NCBI GenBank assembly: GCA_022340385.1
Contig: JAJDOB010000207.1
Location: forward strand, 1 to 39,857
From: Rhodobacter sp.
Lineage (GTDB): Bacteria; Pseudomonadota; Alphaproteobacteria; Rhodobacterales; Rhodobacteraceae
Reading direction: 5' to 3'
DNA: 39,857 bases
The notes under the pieces are model-generated. The model ran no database searches and was not told the origin of the DNA. It saw nothing but the letters and a program-made list of their open reading frames with translations. This document shows positions 17,025 to 27,625 of the stretch, in pieces. Made by a program: the position numbers and the translations under genes. The first letter of the stretch is position 1. The number at the start of each line of letters is the position of its first letter.

Positions 17025-17617
17025 GTGCTGTGGTTTTTGAGGCGCGCATTTGCCCCCGATCAACGACTTACCAGATTCGATATTGGCCAAGTCCTGTAAA
17101 GCCCCGAGTCAAGCGGTAAGATCAGTTGCGCATCAGGCAAAGCCCTTGTTAGCTTGGCTCCAGCGATTCACGAACGTCCAATGGGGGGACATCGGGTAAG
17201 ACAGGTTGGTAGGTCGGCGCCGGGGCATTTCCCGGTTCGGCAGCGGCGCTGGCAGGCGACGATCCAATTTTGACTTGCTCGAACGAAACGGTAGATCAAG
17301 CTGCTCTGGATTTACCGCTTCATTATCATGGAACCGACCTGACGATGTGCAAAGCACCTCGTCGGCGCGGTTTCTGATAGGTCCTGCAGACCCCTGCCGA
17401 AGAACGCGTTGCGTCTGGCCGCCATTGCGATGGTTGGCTGTGCCAAGCGATCTTCCGGCCCCGTTGGCGGTTGCCCGAAGCATGCGCATTTGATCCGTCA
17501 ATGCGCAGCGGCAGGCGACCGGGCGTTGGCGACTAATTGCGACGGTAAAAGGTGGGCGAATCCCGGAGAACCGGGTGCGCCGCGTGGTCTTACACTGGGC
17601 CAAGGGGACAACAAATT
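17025..17617 (+). other. Long non-coding region upstream of dnaA
   Basis: About 600 bases between the rpsT terminator and the dnaA leader hold no gene I can support. A minus-strand frame at 17133-17603 reads as a basic, low-complexity peptide without recognisable features and is probably chance. I looked for DnaA boxes of the TTATCCACA type and found none convincing, nor an AT-rich unwinding tract, so this is not shown to be the origin. A weak promoter-like pair (TTGACT at 17270, TAGATC at 17292, 16-base spacer) and a short CCCGG/CCGGG hairpin (17562-17575) are the only structured elements. It probably holds the dnaA promoter and leader. Confidence 0.5.
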
Positions 17618-17635
17618 ATGCGGGTCGGACAATAA
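17602..17635 (+). promoter_or_regulatory. Five-codon minicistron leading into dnaA
   Basis: AAGGGGA (17602-17608) stands nine bases before an ATG at 17618, which opens the reading frame Met-Arg-Val-Gly-Gln followed by TAA (17633-17635). The dnaA ATG at 17637 begins one base after that stop and has no good ribosome binding site of its own. The pattern suggests that ribosomes finish the mini-frame and restart on dnaA. Confidence 0.45.
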
Positions 17636-17636
17636 G

Positions 17637-18986
17637 ATGAACAAGGATGCCTGGGGAAACTTGCGCGACGAGCTGGTCGAAACGGTGGGGAAGAACAATT
17701 TTGTAAACTGGATCGAGCCGCTGGAATTCTCGCGTCTCGAAAACGGCGTGGCGACCTTTCTGGTGCCGACGCATTTCATGGGCGACTGGGTGCAGCGCAA
17801 TTTTGGCGAAAATATTCTGCGGCTTCTGGCCGCTGCCAAACATCCGGTTTCGCGCGTGCAGTTCTCGGTTCCGCACATGCCTCGCAAGGCCGCTGCCGCG
17901 CCGCGGACACAACCATCGCCCGCCCCGCAGAACGAAGACTGCGATCTGCCCGGTGCGCCGCTGGATCAGCGATTCACCTTCGACAAATTCGTCGTCGGCA
18001 AACCGAATGAACTGGCCCATGCCGCGGCGCGGCGCGTTGCCGAGGGCGGCGATGTCACGTTCAATCCGCTGTTTCTTTATGGCGGCGTCGGCCTTGGCAA
18101 GACGCACCTGATGCATGCCATCGCGCACGAACTGCAAAAGCAAAGCCCGAATTTGAAAGTCGTCTACCTGTCCGCGGAACAGTTCATGTACCGCTTCGTG
18201 CAGGCGCTGCGTGAAAAACAGATGATGGATTTCAAGCAGATTTTCCGATCTGTCGATATCCTGATGGTCGATGATGTCCAGTTCATCGCCGGCAAGGACA
18301 GCACGCAGGAAGAATTCTTTCACACATTCAACGCCCTGGTCGATCAGAACAAGCAGATCATCATCTCTGCCGATCGCGCGCCCGGTGAAATCAAGCAACT
18401 GGAAGAGCGTATCAAGTCGCGCCTGCAATCAGGACTGGTCGTCGATCTGCACCCGACGGATTACGAATTGCGCCTTGGTATCCTGCAGCAGAAGGTCGAA
18501 CTGCACCGCGAGAAATATGGCAATCTGGCAGTTGCCAACGGGGTGCTCGAATTTCTGGCGCATCGCATTTCCAACAACGTGCGCGTGCTCGAAGGCGCCC
18601 TGATGCGGCTGTTCGCCTTTGCGTCGCTGGTGGGCAAGGAAATCACTCTGGATCTGACGCAGGACTGTCTGGCCGATATTCTGCGCGAGGCCGACCGCAA
18701 GGTCACAATCGACGAGATCCAGCGCAAGGTGTCGGAGCATTACAATATCCGCCTGTCCGACCTGATCGGGCCGCGCCGGGTACGCACCATCGCCCGGCCC
18801 CGGCAGGTGGCGATGTGGCTTGCCAAACAGCTGACCTCGCGCAGCCTGCCCGAAATCGGCCGCCGGTTTGGCGGGCGCGACCACACCACGGTCATGCACG
18901 GCGTGCGCCGCATCGAAGAACTGAAAACGCAGGACAGCCAGATCGCCGAAGATCTGGAACTGCTGCGCCGCGCGCTGGAGGCGTGA
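17637..18986 (+). CDS. dnaA: Chromosomal replication initiator protein DnaA
   Basis: DnaA is the AAA+ ATPase that binds origin boxes and opens the duplex. The 449-residue product has an N-terminal interaction domain (MNKDAWGNLRDELVETVGKNNFVNWIEPLEF), a short linker near residues 85-105, and Walker A GGVGLGKT (about 149-156). Walker B is ILMVDDVQFI and sensor elements lie near ISADRAPGEIKQLEERIKSRLQSGL. The C-terminal DnaA-box recognition motif is FGGRDHTTVMHGVRRIEEL. The frame is open upstream, but homologues start at MxKDAWG. A minicistron precedes it, and dnaN follows after 185 bases. Confidence 0.96.
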   Translation: MNKDAWGNLRDELVETVGKNNFVNWIEPLEFSRLENGVATFLVPTHFMGDWVQRNFGENILRLLAAAKHPVSRVQFSVPHMPRKAAAAPRTQPSPAPQNEDCDLPGAPLDQRFTFDKFVVGKPNELAHAAARRVAEGGDVTFNPLFLYGGVGLGKTHLMHAIAHELQKQSPNLKVVYLSAEQFMYRFVQALREKQMMDFKQIFRSVDILMVDDVQFIAGKDSTQEEFFHTFNALVDQNKQIIISADRAPGEIKQLEERIKSRLQSGLVVDLHPTDYELRLGILQQKVELHREKYGNLAVANGVLEFLAHRISNNVRVLEGALMRLFAFASLVGKEITLDLTQDCLADILREADRKVTIDEIQRKVSEHYNIRLSDLIGPRRVRTIARPRQVAMWLAKQLTSRSLPEIGRRFGGRDHTTVMHGVRRIEELKTQDSQIAEDLELLRRALEA

Positions 18987-19076
18987 ACAGGCCCGCGGCA
19001 GGGCACGGATTTCGGCATTGAAAACCGGCGTTAGACGCTGTTGTTGTCGAATCCGAGAGGGCCAGACGCTTGACGC

Positions 19077-19092
19077 CCCGCGAAATCGCGGG
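19077..19092 (+). other. Hairpin between dnaA and dnaN
   Basis: CCCGCG and CGCGGG form a perfect six-base stem around AAAT, 90 bases past the dnaA stop. It is followed by TTCTAG rather than a T-run, so terminator activity is doubtful. Confidence 0.4.
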
Positions 19093-19117
19093 TTCTAGTC
19101 CAAAAAACGCTTGAGCC

Positions 19118-19147
19118 GGGGTGTGAAACAGGTAGGTTTCACGCCCC
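19118..19147 (+). promoter_or_regulatory. Strong dyad in the dnaN leader
   Basis: GGGGTGTGAAAC (19118-19129) and GTTTCACGCCCC (19136-19147) form a 12-base stem with one G-U pair and a six-base loop AGGTAG. As DNA it is GTGAAAC-N6-GTTTCAC, a symmetric operator-like site. It ends 24 bases before the dnaN ATG and no T-run follows. It could be a repressor site or an RNA structure limiting dnaN expression. Confidence 0.5.
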
Positions 19148-19171
19148 TGCACTACAAAAAGGTCGAGGGCG

Positions 19172-20290
19172 ATGAAGATCAGTATCGAGCGTGGCACGCT
19201 TCTGAAAGCGGTGGGTCAGGCGCAGTCTGTGGTCGAACGGCGCAATACCATCCCGATTCTGGCCAATGTGCTGATCGAGGCAGAGGGCGACACCGTCAGC
19301 TTTCGCGCCACCGATCTGGATATCGAGGTGGTCGACAAGATTGCCGCCCAGGTCGAACGGGCCGGGGCCACGACCGTCAACGCCGTGACCCTGAACGAGA
19401 TCGTGCGCAAACTTCCCGATGGCGCGCTGGTGCAACTGACCGACGATGGCGCCAATGGCCGCCTGACGATCGAGGCGGGGCGATCCAACTTTTCGCTGGC
19501 GACCCTGCCGAAAGAAGACTTCCCGGTGATGGCCTCGTCAGAGTATCACGCAAATTTCTCGGCCCCGGCGCCGGTGCTGCGGCGGCTGTTCGACAAGTCG
19601 AAATTCGCGATCTCCACGGAAGAGACCCGGTACTACCTGAACGGCGTCTACATGCATGTGGCCGAATCCGAGGGCGGCAAGGTGCTGCGCTGCGTGGCAA
19701 CCGATGGCCATCGCCTGGCCCGGATCGACGCCAGCCTGCCCGCCGGGGCCGAAGACATGCCCGGCGTCATCGTGCCCCGCAAGACGGTTGGTGAAATGCG
19801 CAAACTGCTGGACGATGACGAGGCCAGCATTGCGGTCAGCGTCAGCGAAACCAAGATACGGTTCGCAACGCCCGAGATTACCCTGACGTCAAAGGTGATC
19901 GACGGAACATTCCCGGACTACACCCGCGTCATCCCGACCGGCAACACCCGCAAGCTAGAGGTCGACGCCGCCGAATTCGCGCAGGCCGTGGATCGGGTGG
20001 CGACCGTCAGTTCAGAACGCTCGCGCGCGGTGAAACTGCAACTTGACGAAGACCGGCTGATCCTGTCGGTCAATGCGCCTGACAGCGGCGCCGCCGAGGA
20101 AGAACTTGCCGTCGCCTATGCCGACGAGAAACTGGAAATCGGGTTCAACGCCAAATACCTGCTGGAAATCGCCAGCCAGGTCGATCGCGAGAACGCGGTG
20201 TTTCTTTTCAACTCTGCCGGCGATCCGACGCTGATGCGCGAGGGCAATGACACCAGCGCGGTCTATGTCGTCATGCCGATGCGGGTTTGA
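19172..20290 (+). CDS. dnaN: DNA polymerase III beta sliding clamp
   Basis: The beta clamp is a ring dimer that tethers the replicative polymerase and other enzymes to DNA. The 372-residue product starts MKISIERGTLLKAVGQAQSVVERRNTIPILANVLIEA, has three repeated clamp domains of about 120 residues, and ends TSAVYVVMPMRV, the family C-terminus that lines the partner-binding pocket. Length is normal (about 370). It lies between dnaA and recF, with its own structured leader. Confidence 0.97.
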   Translation: MKISIERGTLLKAVGQAQSVVERRNTIPILANVLIEAEGDTVSFRATDLDIEVVDKIAAQVERAGATTVNAVTLNEIVRKLPDGALVQLTDDGANGRLTIEAGRSNFSLATLPKEDFPVMASSEYHANFSAPAPVLRRLFDKSKFAISTEETRYYLNGVYMHVAESEGGKVLRCVATDGHRLARIDASLPAGAEDMPGVIVPRKTVGEMRKLLDDDEASIAVSVSETKIRFATPEITLTSKVIDGTFPDYTRVIPTGNTRKLEVDAAEFAQAVDRVATVSSERSRAVKLQLDEDRLILSVNAPDSGAAEEELAVAYADEKLEIGFNAKYLLEIASQVDRENAVFLFNSAGDPTLMREGNDTSAVYVVMPMRV

Positions 20291-20348
20291 GGGCAGCAAT
20301 GCAGCCTGCCTTCGGCGGGGATATTCCTGACCAGAAGAAGTTGGGGTC

Positions 20349-21452
20349 ATGGCCGGACTGGCACTGACAGAACTGACCCTTTCACATTTTCGCAGCCACA
20401 AATCCGCCCGCCTGAAACTCGATGGCCGACCGGTTGCGATCTATGGTCCCAACGGGGCCGGCAAGACCAACATCCTTGAAGCGGTGTCGCTGTTTTCGCC
20501 CGGGCGCGGGCTGCGGCGCGCGGCCGCAGACGAGATGGCCCGCCAGCCAGAGGCGCTGGGCTGGAAGGTCACCGGCGTTCTGCAATCACTGCATCAGGTG
20601 CACGAACTGTCGACATGGGCCGAACCCGGCACGGCGCGGCAGGTTACGATTGACGGCAAATCGGCCACCCAGACCGCGCTTGGCCGCATAGCCCGGATGG
20701 TGTGGCTGGTGCCCTCGATGGACCGCTTGTGGATCGAGGGCGCCGACGGGCGCCGACGGTTCCTGGACCGCATCACGCTGAGTTTTGAACCCGGTCACGC
20801 CGAAAACACGCTGATCTATGAAAAGGCAATGCGCGAACGCAACCGCCTGTTGAAAGACCAGGTGCGCGATCCGCATTGGTACACCGTGCTGGAACAGCAG
20901 ATGGCAGTTGCGGGCACGGCATTGCAATCCAGCCGACAGGCCGCGCTGGCCCGGCTTGCGCAAGCGCAGGACGGCGCTGAAACCGCCTTTCCGGTCGCCG
21001 AACTGAACCTGACCGGCGCCGAGGGCAGCACACCGCCCGAACAGGTCGAGGATTTCGCGCGTGCGCTGGCCGACAGCCGCCAGAAAGACCTTTACGCCGG
21101 GCGTACCCTGATCGGCCCGCACCGCGCCGACATTGATGCGCAGTACACCGCCAAGGGTATCCCGGCGCGGCAATGTTCCACCGGCGAACAGAAGGCGCTG
21201 CTGATCTCTTTGATCCTGGCAAATGCGCGCGCGCTGGCGCAGGATTTCGGAGCCCCGCCGATCCTGCTGCTGGATGAGGTCGCCGCCCATCTGGACGCCA
21301 GGCGCCGCGCTGCCCTTTACGACGAAATCTGTGCCTTGGGCGCGCAGGCCTGGATGACCGGAACCGGGGCAGAGTTGTTCGAGGATCTGAAAGATCGGGC
21401 CGGACTATTCCACGTGACCGACACCGCAACAGGGTCTACTATCAGCCAATAA
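20349..21452 (+). CDS. recF: DNA replication and repair protein RecF
   Basis: RecF is an SMC-like ATPase that, with RecO and RecR, loads RecA at single-strand gaps. The 367-residue product has LTLSHFRSHKSARLKLDGRPVAIYGPNGAGKTNILEAVS with Walker A GPNGAGKT, the signature STGEQKALLISLILANARAL, and Walker B PILLLDEVAAHLDARRR. TLIGPHRADID is the family's fourth landmark. The stop codon runs into nine A residues. It follows dnaN by 58 bases in the usual order. Confidence 0.95.
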   Translation: MAGLALTELTLSHFRSHKSARLKLDGRPVAIYGPNGAGKTNILEAVSLFSPGRGLRRAAADEMARQPEALGWKVTGVLQSLHQVHELSTWAEPGTARQVTIDGKSATQTALGRIARMVWLVPSMDRLWIEGADGRRRFLDRITLSFEPGHAENTLIYEKAMRERNRLLKDQVRDPHWYTVLEQQMAVAGTALQSSRQAALARLAQAQDGAETAFPVAELNLTGAEGSTPPEQVEDFARALADSRQKDLYAGRTLIGPHRADIDAQYTAKGIPARQCSTGEQKALLISLILANARALAQDFGAPPILLLDEVAAHLDARRRAALYDEICALGAQAWMTGTGAELFEDLKDRAGLFHVTDTATGSTISQ

Positions 21453-21477
21453 AAAAAAATTGGAGTTGAATACTGAT

Positions 21478-22233
21478 ATGCCGAGTCTGAAACATCGCCT
21501 GGCAGACACCGACAACCTGCTGACATTCTACATGTGCACAATCCCCTCACCCGTGGTCACCCAGGCCATCGCGGCAAGCGGCGTCGATTCGGTGATAATC
21601 GATATGGAGCACGGCGCGATTGATCATGCGCAGGCGCATGCCATGATCGCCGCGACCCAGGGTACCGGGTGTGCCCCGCTGGTGCGGATCCCCGAAACGA
21701 CTGATGCCAACGTCAAGCGCGTGCTCGATCTGGGGGCCGAAGGGATCATGTTTCCCCTGATCAGCAACGCCGAGGATGCCCGCAATGCGGTGGCAGCGAT
21801 GACCTATCCACCGGAAGGCAGGCGCGGTTTTGGGCCATTCCTGGCACAATCGCGCTGGAACACCGATATCTTTGGCTACCTGTCCGGCGCGGCCAGGGAA
21901 CTGACCTGCTGCATTCTGGCAGAAACCGCCGAGGCTGTTGAAAATATTGACGAAATCTGTGCGGTTCCCGGTATCGACATTATCGTTCCCGCACAGTTCG
22001 ACCTGTCCACCTCGTTGGGCATTCCGGGTCAGTTCGATCATCCGGATTTCATTGATGCCACCCAAAGAATAGAACAGGCCGCCAAGGACGCGGGCATTCC
22101 GCTGGGGGGCGTCGCCTTTACCCAGGAACAGGCAAGCATATTGATAGCCAAAGGCTATCGCGGGTTTACCCAGTTCGATGTCCTGACTTTGCGGTCAGCC
22201 GCCGGCCAGTTGAATTCATGGTGCAAGCCGTAA
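21478..22233 (+). CDS. HpcH/HpaI-family aldolase
   Basis: Enzymes of this class II, metal-dependent family cleave or form 2-keto-3-deoxy sugar acids or 4-hydroxy-2-oxoheptanedioate, releasing pyruvate. The 251-residue product has SVIIDMEHGAIDH (catalytic His), PLVRIPE (Arg that binds pyruvate), GAEGIMFPLI, ILAETAEAVENID (metal Glu) and FDLSTSLG (metal Asp). The usual G-P before the FDLS motif is A-Q here. The ATG at 21478 has GGAG 12 bases upstream; a TTG at 21460 is less likely. Its substrate is not readable. It lies between recF and gyrB and overlaps the next gene. Confidence 0.8.
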   Translation: MPSLKHRLADTDNLLTFYMCTIPSPVVTQAIAASGVDSVIIDMEHGAIDHAQAHAMIAATQGTGCAPLVRIPETTDANVKRVLDLGAEGIMFPLISNAEDARNAVAAMTYPPEGRRGFGPFLAQSRWNTDIFGYLSGAARELTCCILAETAEAVENIDEICAVPGIDIIVPAQFDLSTSLGIPGQFDHPDFIDATQRIEQAAKDAGIPLGGVAFTQEQASILIAKGYRGFTQFDVLTLRSAAGQLNSWCKP

Positions 22234-22760
22234 CGACAGACGACATCCACATCGCCCTGCTGCGCGGCGTCAATGTCGGTGGTCATGGCAAACTGCCGAT
22301 GGCCGGGTTGCGCGCGATCCTGACCCGGCTCGGCGCGCGCGATGTCGCGACCTATATCCAAAGCGGCAACGCTGTGTTTCGTGGCGCTGTAAGCGGTGCG
22401 GACATCACGGCGGCAGTTGCCGCCGAAATGGGGTTTCGCCGGGACTGTCTTGTCCTGTCCGACCACCAACTGGGCCGCGTGATCGCCAACAATCCGTTTG
22501 ACGCCGCAAAAGCGACGCCGAAGGCGCTTCATTTCTGTTTTCTTGGCGCATCATCCAATGCCGACCAGGCCAGTCTGGATGCCGTAAAAGCCCCCGAGGA
22601 AAGCTGTCTGCTGACGGACTCGGTGCTTTACCTGAATTCTCCGGGTGGGATAAGTGCATCGAAACTGGCGGGAAAACTCGACAGGCTGCTTGGTGTTCCG
22701 GTGACGGTACGAAACTGGAATACGGTCTCCAAACTCGCGGAAATGGCGCGCTTGATATGA
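22218..22760 (+). CDS. DUF1697 family protein
   Basis: The 180-residue product matches DUF1697: IHIALLRGVNVGGHGKLPMAGLRAILTRLGARDVATYIQSGNAVF at the N-terminus is the family signature, with LRGVNVGG and YIQSGN as its landmarks. The C-terminus has NWNTVSKLAEMA. The family is cytoplasmic, widespread and without an established activity. It overlaps the aldolase gene by 16 bases and the LysE gene by four, so the three form one transcript. Confidence 0.85.
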   Translation: MVQAVTTDDIHIALLRGVNVGGHGKLPMAGLRAILTRLGARDVATYIQSGNAVFRGAVSGADITAAVAAEMGFRRDCLVLSDHQLGRVIANNPFDAAKATPKALHFCFLGASSNADQASLDAVKAPEESCLLTDSVLYLNSPGGISASKLAGKLDRLLGVPVTVRNWNTVSKLAEMARLI

Positions 22761-23377
22761 CCCTCGACCCATTGGATATGGCCCTGTACGCTGGCGCTTT
22801 GTTCATCCTGTTCCTGACGCCCGGTCCGGTCTGGGTGGCGTTGGCAGCGCGCACCCTGGCGGGCGGATTTCATTCCGCCTGGCCGCTGGCGCTGGGCGTC
22901 GTGGTGGGCGACATGGCCTGGCCGCTGATCGCGATCCTGGGCGTGACCTGGCTGGTCTCGGTCTTTGCCGGCTTCATGGTGGTGTTGAAATGGGTTGCCT
23001 CGGCCATGTTCCTGATCATGGGCGCGCTGATCCTGCGCAACGCCAGCCGGACCATCGCCGGCGACAGCCGTTTGACGCGGCCCGGCATGTGGGCCGGGTT
23101 TGCCGCCGGCGTTGCGGTGATCCTGTCGAACCCGAAGGCGATCCTGTTCTACATGGGTGTGCTGCCGGGGTTCTTCGATCTGACCCAGATCACCCTGCCC
23201 GACATTGTTGCGATAATGATCCTGTCGATGGCAGTGCCGCTGATCGGAAACCTGTTGTTTTCGCTGATGATCAGCCGTGCGCGGCGATTGCTGACCTCTC
23301 CTGTCGCGCTGCGCCGCACCAACATTGTCGCCGGCTGCCTGCTGATCGGTGTCGGGCTGATCATTCCGCTGACATAA
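22757..23377 (+). CDS. LysE/RhtB-family amino acid exporter
   Basis: The 206-residue product has about six hydrophobic segments. Its N-terminal stretch FILFLTPGPVWVALAARTLAGGFHSAWPLALGVVVGDM contains the TPGP and G-x-x-x-G-D elements of LysE transporters, and GVAVILSNPKAILFYMGVLPGFFD is the second family motif. Members export amino acids or homoserine lactones; the substrate here is unknown. The ATG overlaps the DUF1697 stop by four bases. Confidence 0.87.
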   Translation: MTLDPLDMALYAGALFILFLTPGPVWVALAARTLAGGFHSAWPLALGVVVGDMAWPLIAILGVTWLVSVFAGFMVVLKWVASAMFLIMGALILRNASRTIAGDSRLTRPGMWAGFAAGVAVILSNPKAILFYMGVLPGFFDLTQITLPDIVAIMILSMAVPLIGNLLFSLMISRARRLLTSPVALRRTNIVAGCLLIGVGLIIPLT

Positions 23378-23457
23378 ACTGCATAGCCCGTCTGGGCGTT
23401 GACAGCCGGCAAACGCGCGCAATACTGAATCCAGGTATTACCGAAAGGAATTTGATA

Positions 23458-23811
23458 ATGAACTGTTTTGCCACCTATGCGACCGCGATTGTCATGTTGC
23501 TGCACATCGTGTTCGGCATCGTCGAGATGGTGTTCTGGCCGCGTGTTGGCTCTCGCCTTCTGGGCACGTCGGACCCGCGCGCCGTGAAACTGACCACACC
23601 GATGGCGATCAATCAGGGGCTGTACAATCTGTTCGTCGCGGCGGTGCTGTTGGTGGCGGTGCTGTTGGGCAGCGAGAACATCGCGATCTTCGGACTGCTG
23701 TTCGTGATCCTCGCCGGGATCGTCGGCTGGTGGACGGTCACGTTCCGGATATTTCTGGTCCAGTCGGTGCCCGCGATTATCGCCCTGGCATTCGTCATCG
23801 CGCGAATATAG
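23458..23811 (+). CDS. DUF1304 family membrane protein
   Basis: The 117-residue product has about four hydrophobic segments and DUF1304 features: an N-terminal helix ending HIVFGIVEMVFWP, then NQGLYNLFVAAVLLVAV. This small integral membrane family has no established function. AAGGAA lies seven bases before the ATG at 23458, so the longer open frame upstream is not used. It stands alone between the LysE gene and the gyrB promoter. Confidence 0.85.
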   Translation: MNCFATYATAIVMLLHIVFGIVEMVFWPRVGSRLLGTSDPRAVKLTTPMAINQGLYNLFVAAVLLVAVLLGSENIAIFGLLFVILAGIVGWWTVTFRIFLVQSVPAIIALAFVIARI

Positions 23812-23874
23812 CGCCGCCCGCGTCCCGCCGTTTTCCGATCGGGTCTGCGTTGTCCCCGGCAACGCAAAATATAG

Positions 23875-26358
<2,484 letters not shown>

Positions 26359-26380
26359 ACCGCTGTTCCAACCCGGACAG

Positions 26381-26422
26381 AAAGGGTCGCGCGATCACAC
26401 CGCGCGACCCTTTTGCGTTTTT
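26381..26422 (+). terminator. Rho-independent terminator after gyrB
   Basis: Thirteen bases (26381-26393, AAAGGGTCGCGCG) pair perfectly with 26401-26413 around a seven-base loop, followed by T-rich sequence (26411-26422). It begins 22 bases after the gyrB stop. Confidence 0.92.
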
Positions 26423-26470
26423 CGCTTACTGCCCTAGTCTTGAGTCACCTGCATTTTTCCGGAGCGGTCC

Positions 26471-27616
26471 ATGAACACCTTCCTTCGCGTCGCCCTGATC
26501 AGCGTTGCCGCCGTCCTGCCCGCCAGGGCAGATACCCCGCTGCTTGACCTTCTTGCACATATACCGGCCGATGCTGCGGACATGGTCTATTTGTCCGATC
26601 ACGCCGTGATGCGGGCGCAGATCGAACCTTTTGTGCAGACCACGCCACCGGGTGATCCCAACCGGACGCTTCAGACCTTCAGCACCCTGTTCGGGCCCGG
26701 CGGGATCGACACCGGCGGTTTGATGACGTTCGCCGACGGAACCGAGACCGCGCTGGGATTTGATCTTTTCAACATCGACCAGCTTGCCGGCTGGGGAACG
26801 CCGCCAGACGCACCGCTGATCATCACCGGGGTCGCCGACCGCGCCGCGGATATCGCCGCCGCACATCTGGCCCGCGGATTTGAGACAAGCGCATACAACG
26901 GACACACCGTCTGGCACCGGCAGAACGATCACGAGATAAACCTGAAACGGCGCAACGAAGACCCGTTCAGCGGAACCATTGGTGTTTCGCTGCGGCTGGC
27001 GGTCAAGGACGATACCCTTATCGTCACCCGCGCCTGGCCCGCAATGCACCGCCTGCTGGATGGCGGGCCGGGTCTGGACACCAACACCGATGCCGCCGCG
27101 ATCCTGCGCGCGGGCTACCAGATCGACGGTTTCGGCAGGCTGACAAACGCAATCCTGATCCCGGACCAGCCGATGCGCGGCCCCGATCCGGCGGCAAGCC
27201 TGCTTTCGACATCGCCAACCGCAGGCCGCAAGACGCCCGAGGCCGCGGAATTGCCCGGCCTGCCGCCGTTCCTGCGCTACGGCCTGCTGCTGTGGCAGGA
27301 TGGTGCGACGCTGACCGGCGCCATCGCCATCCCCTATGTACGCGCAGACACCGCCGAAACCGCGCTGAACGGCTTTGCCGACGTGCTGGCGCGGGCGGAC
27401 TCTCCTTACGTCAGGAAACCGTTTGACCAGCTTTTGCCACCGGATCGCAGTTTTCAGGTCGTCGACACTGGCGACCGGAAGGTTCTTGTCCTGGCTTTCC
27501 GCCAAACCGCCGAGGTCAAGGATCCGATTGCGCTGATGACCTTTCTGAACAATCCCAACCGGCGGCTTCTGAGCATGGTCCAGACCCGCGATATCGGCAT
27601 TCTGATCGGGCGATAG
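26471..27616 (+). CDS. Secreted or periplasmic protein of unknown function
   Basis: I do not recognise this 381-residue protein. It begins with a probable signal peptide, MNTFLRVALISVAAVLPARA, with an ARA cleavage site before Asp-Thr. The rest is soluble, with mixed beta and helical character and no transmembrane segment, Cys cluster or known catalytic motif. LMTFADGTETALGFDLFNIDQ and the repeated long Ala/Asp/Leu-rich helices suggest a folded periplasmic protein. GGAG lies six bases before the ATG. It is a single gene after the gyrB terminator and ends nine bases from the convergent EF-G paralogue. Confidence 0.75.
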   Translation: MNTFLRVALISVAAVLPARADTPLLDLLAHIPADAADMVYLSDHAVMRAQIEPFVQTTPPGDPNRTLQTFSTLFGPGGIDTGGLMTFADGTETALGFDLFNIDQLAGWGTPPDAPLIITGVADRAADIAAAHLARGFETSAYNGHTVWHRQNDHEINLKRRNEDPFSGTIGVSLRLAVKDDTLIVTRAWPAMHRLLDGGPGLDTNTDAAAILRAGYQIDGFGRLTNAILIPDQPMRGPDPAASLLSTSPTAGRKTPEAAELPGLPPFLRYGLLLWQDGATLTGAIAIPYVRADTAETALNGFADVLARADSPYVRKPFDQLLPPDRSFQVVDTGDRKVLVLAFRQTAEVKDPIALMTFLNNPNRRLLSMVQTRDIGILIGR

Positions 27617-27625
27617 GCCCGAAGG

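Noticed and set aside
17133-17603. A 156-codon minus-strand frame upstream of dnaA
   Set aside because: The product is basic, low in complexity and has no recognisable domain, and it lies in the dnaA leader region. It is kept only as a note in the gap entry.
17025-17617. A possible chromosomal origin next to dnaA
   Set aside because: No DnaA-box cluster of the TTATCCACA type and no AT-rich unwinding element could be found by eye. The origin may lie elsewhere, as in several alphaproteobacteria.
22990-23811. A 273-codon frame starting inside the LysE gene
   Set aside because: Only its last 117 codons form a membrane protein with family features. A good ribosome binding site supports the internal ATG at 23458, and the upstream part is out of frame with the LysE-type gene.
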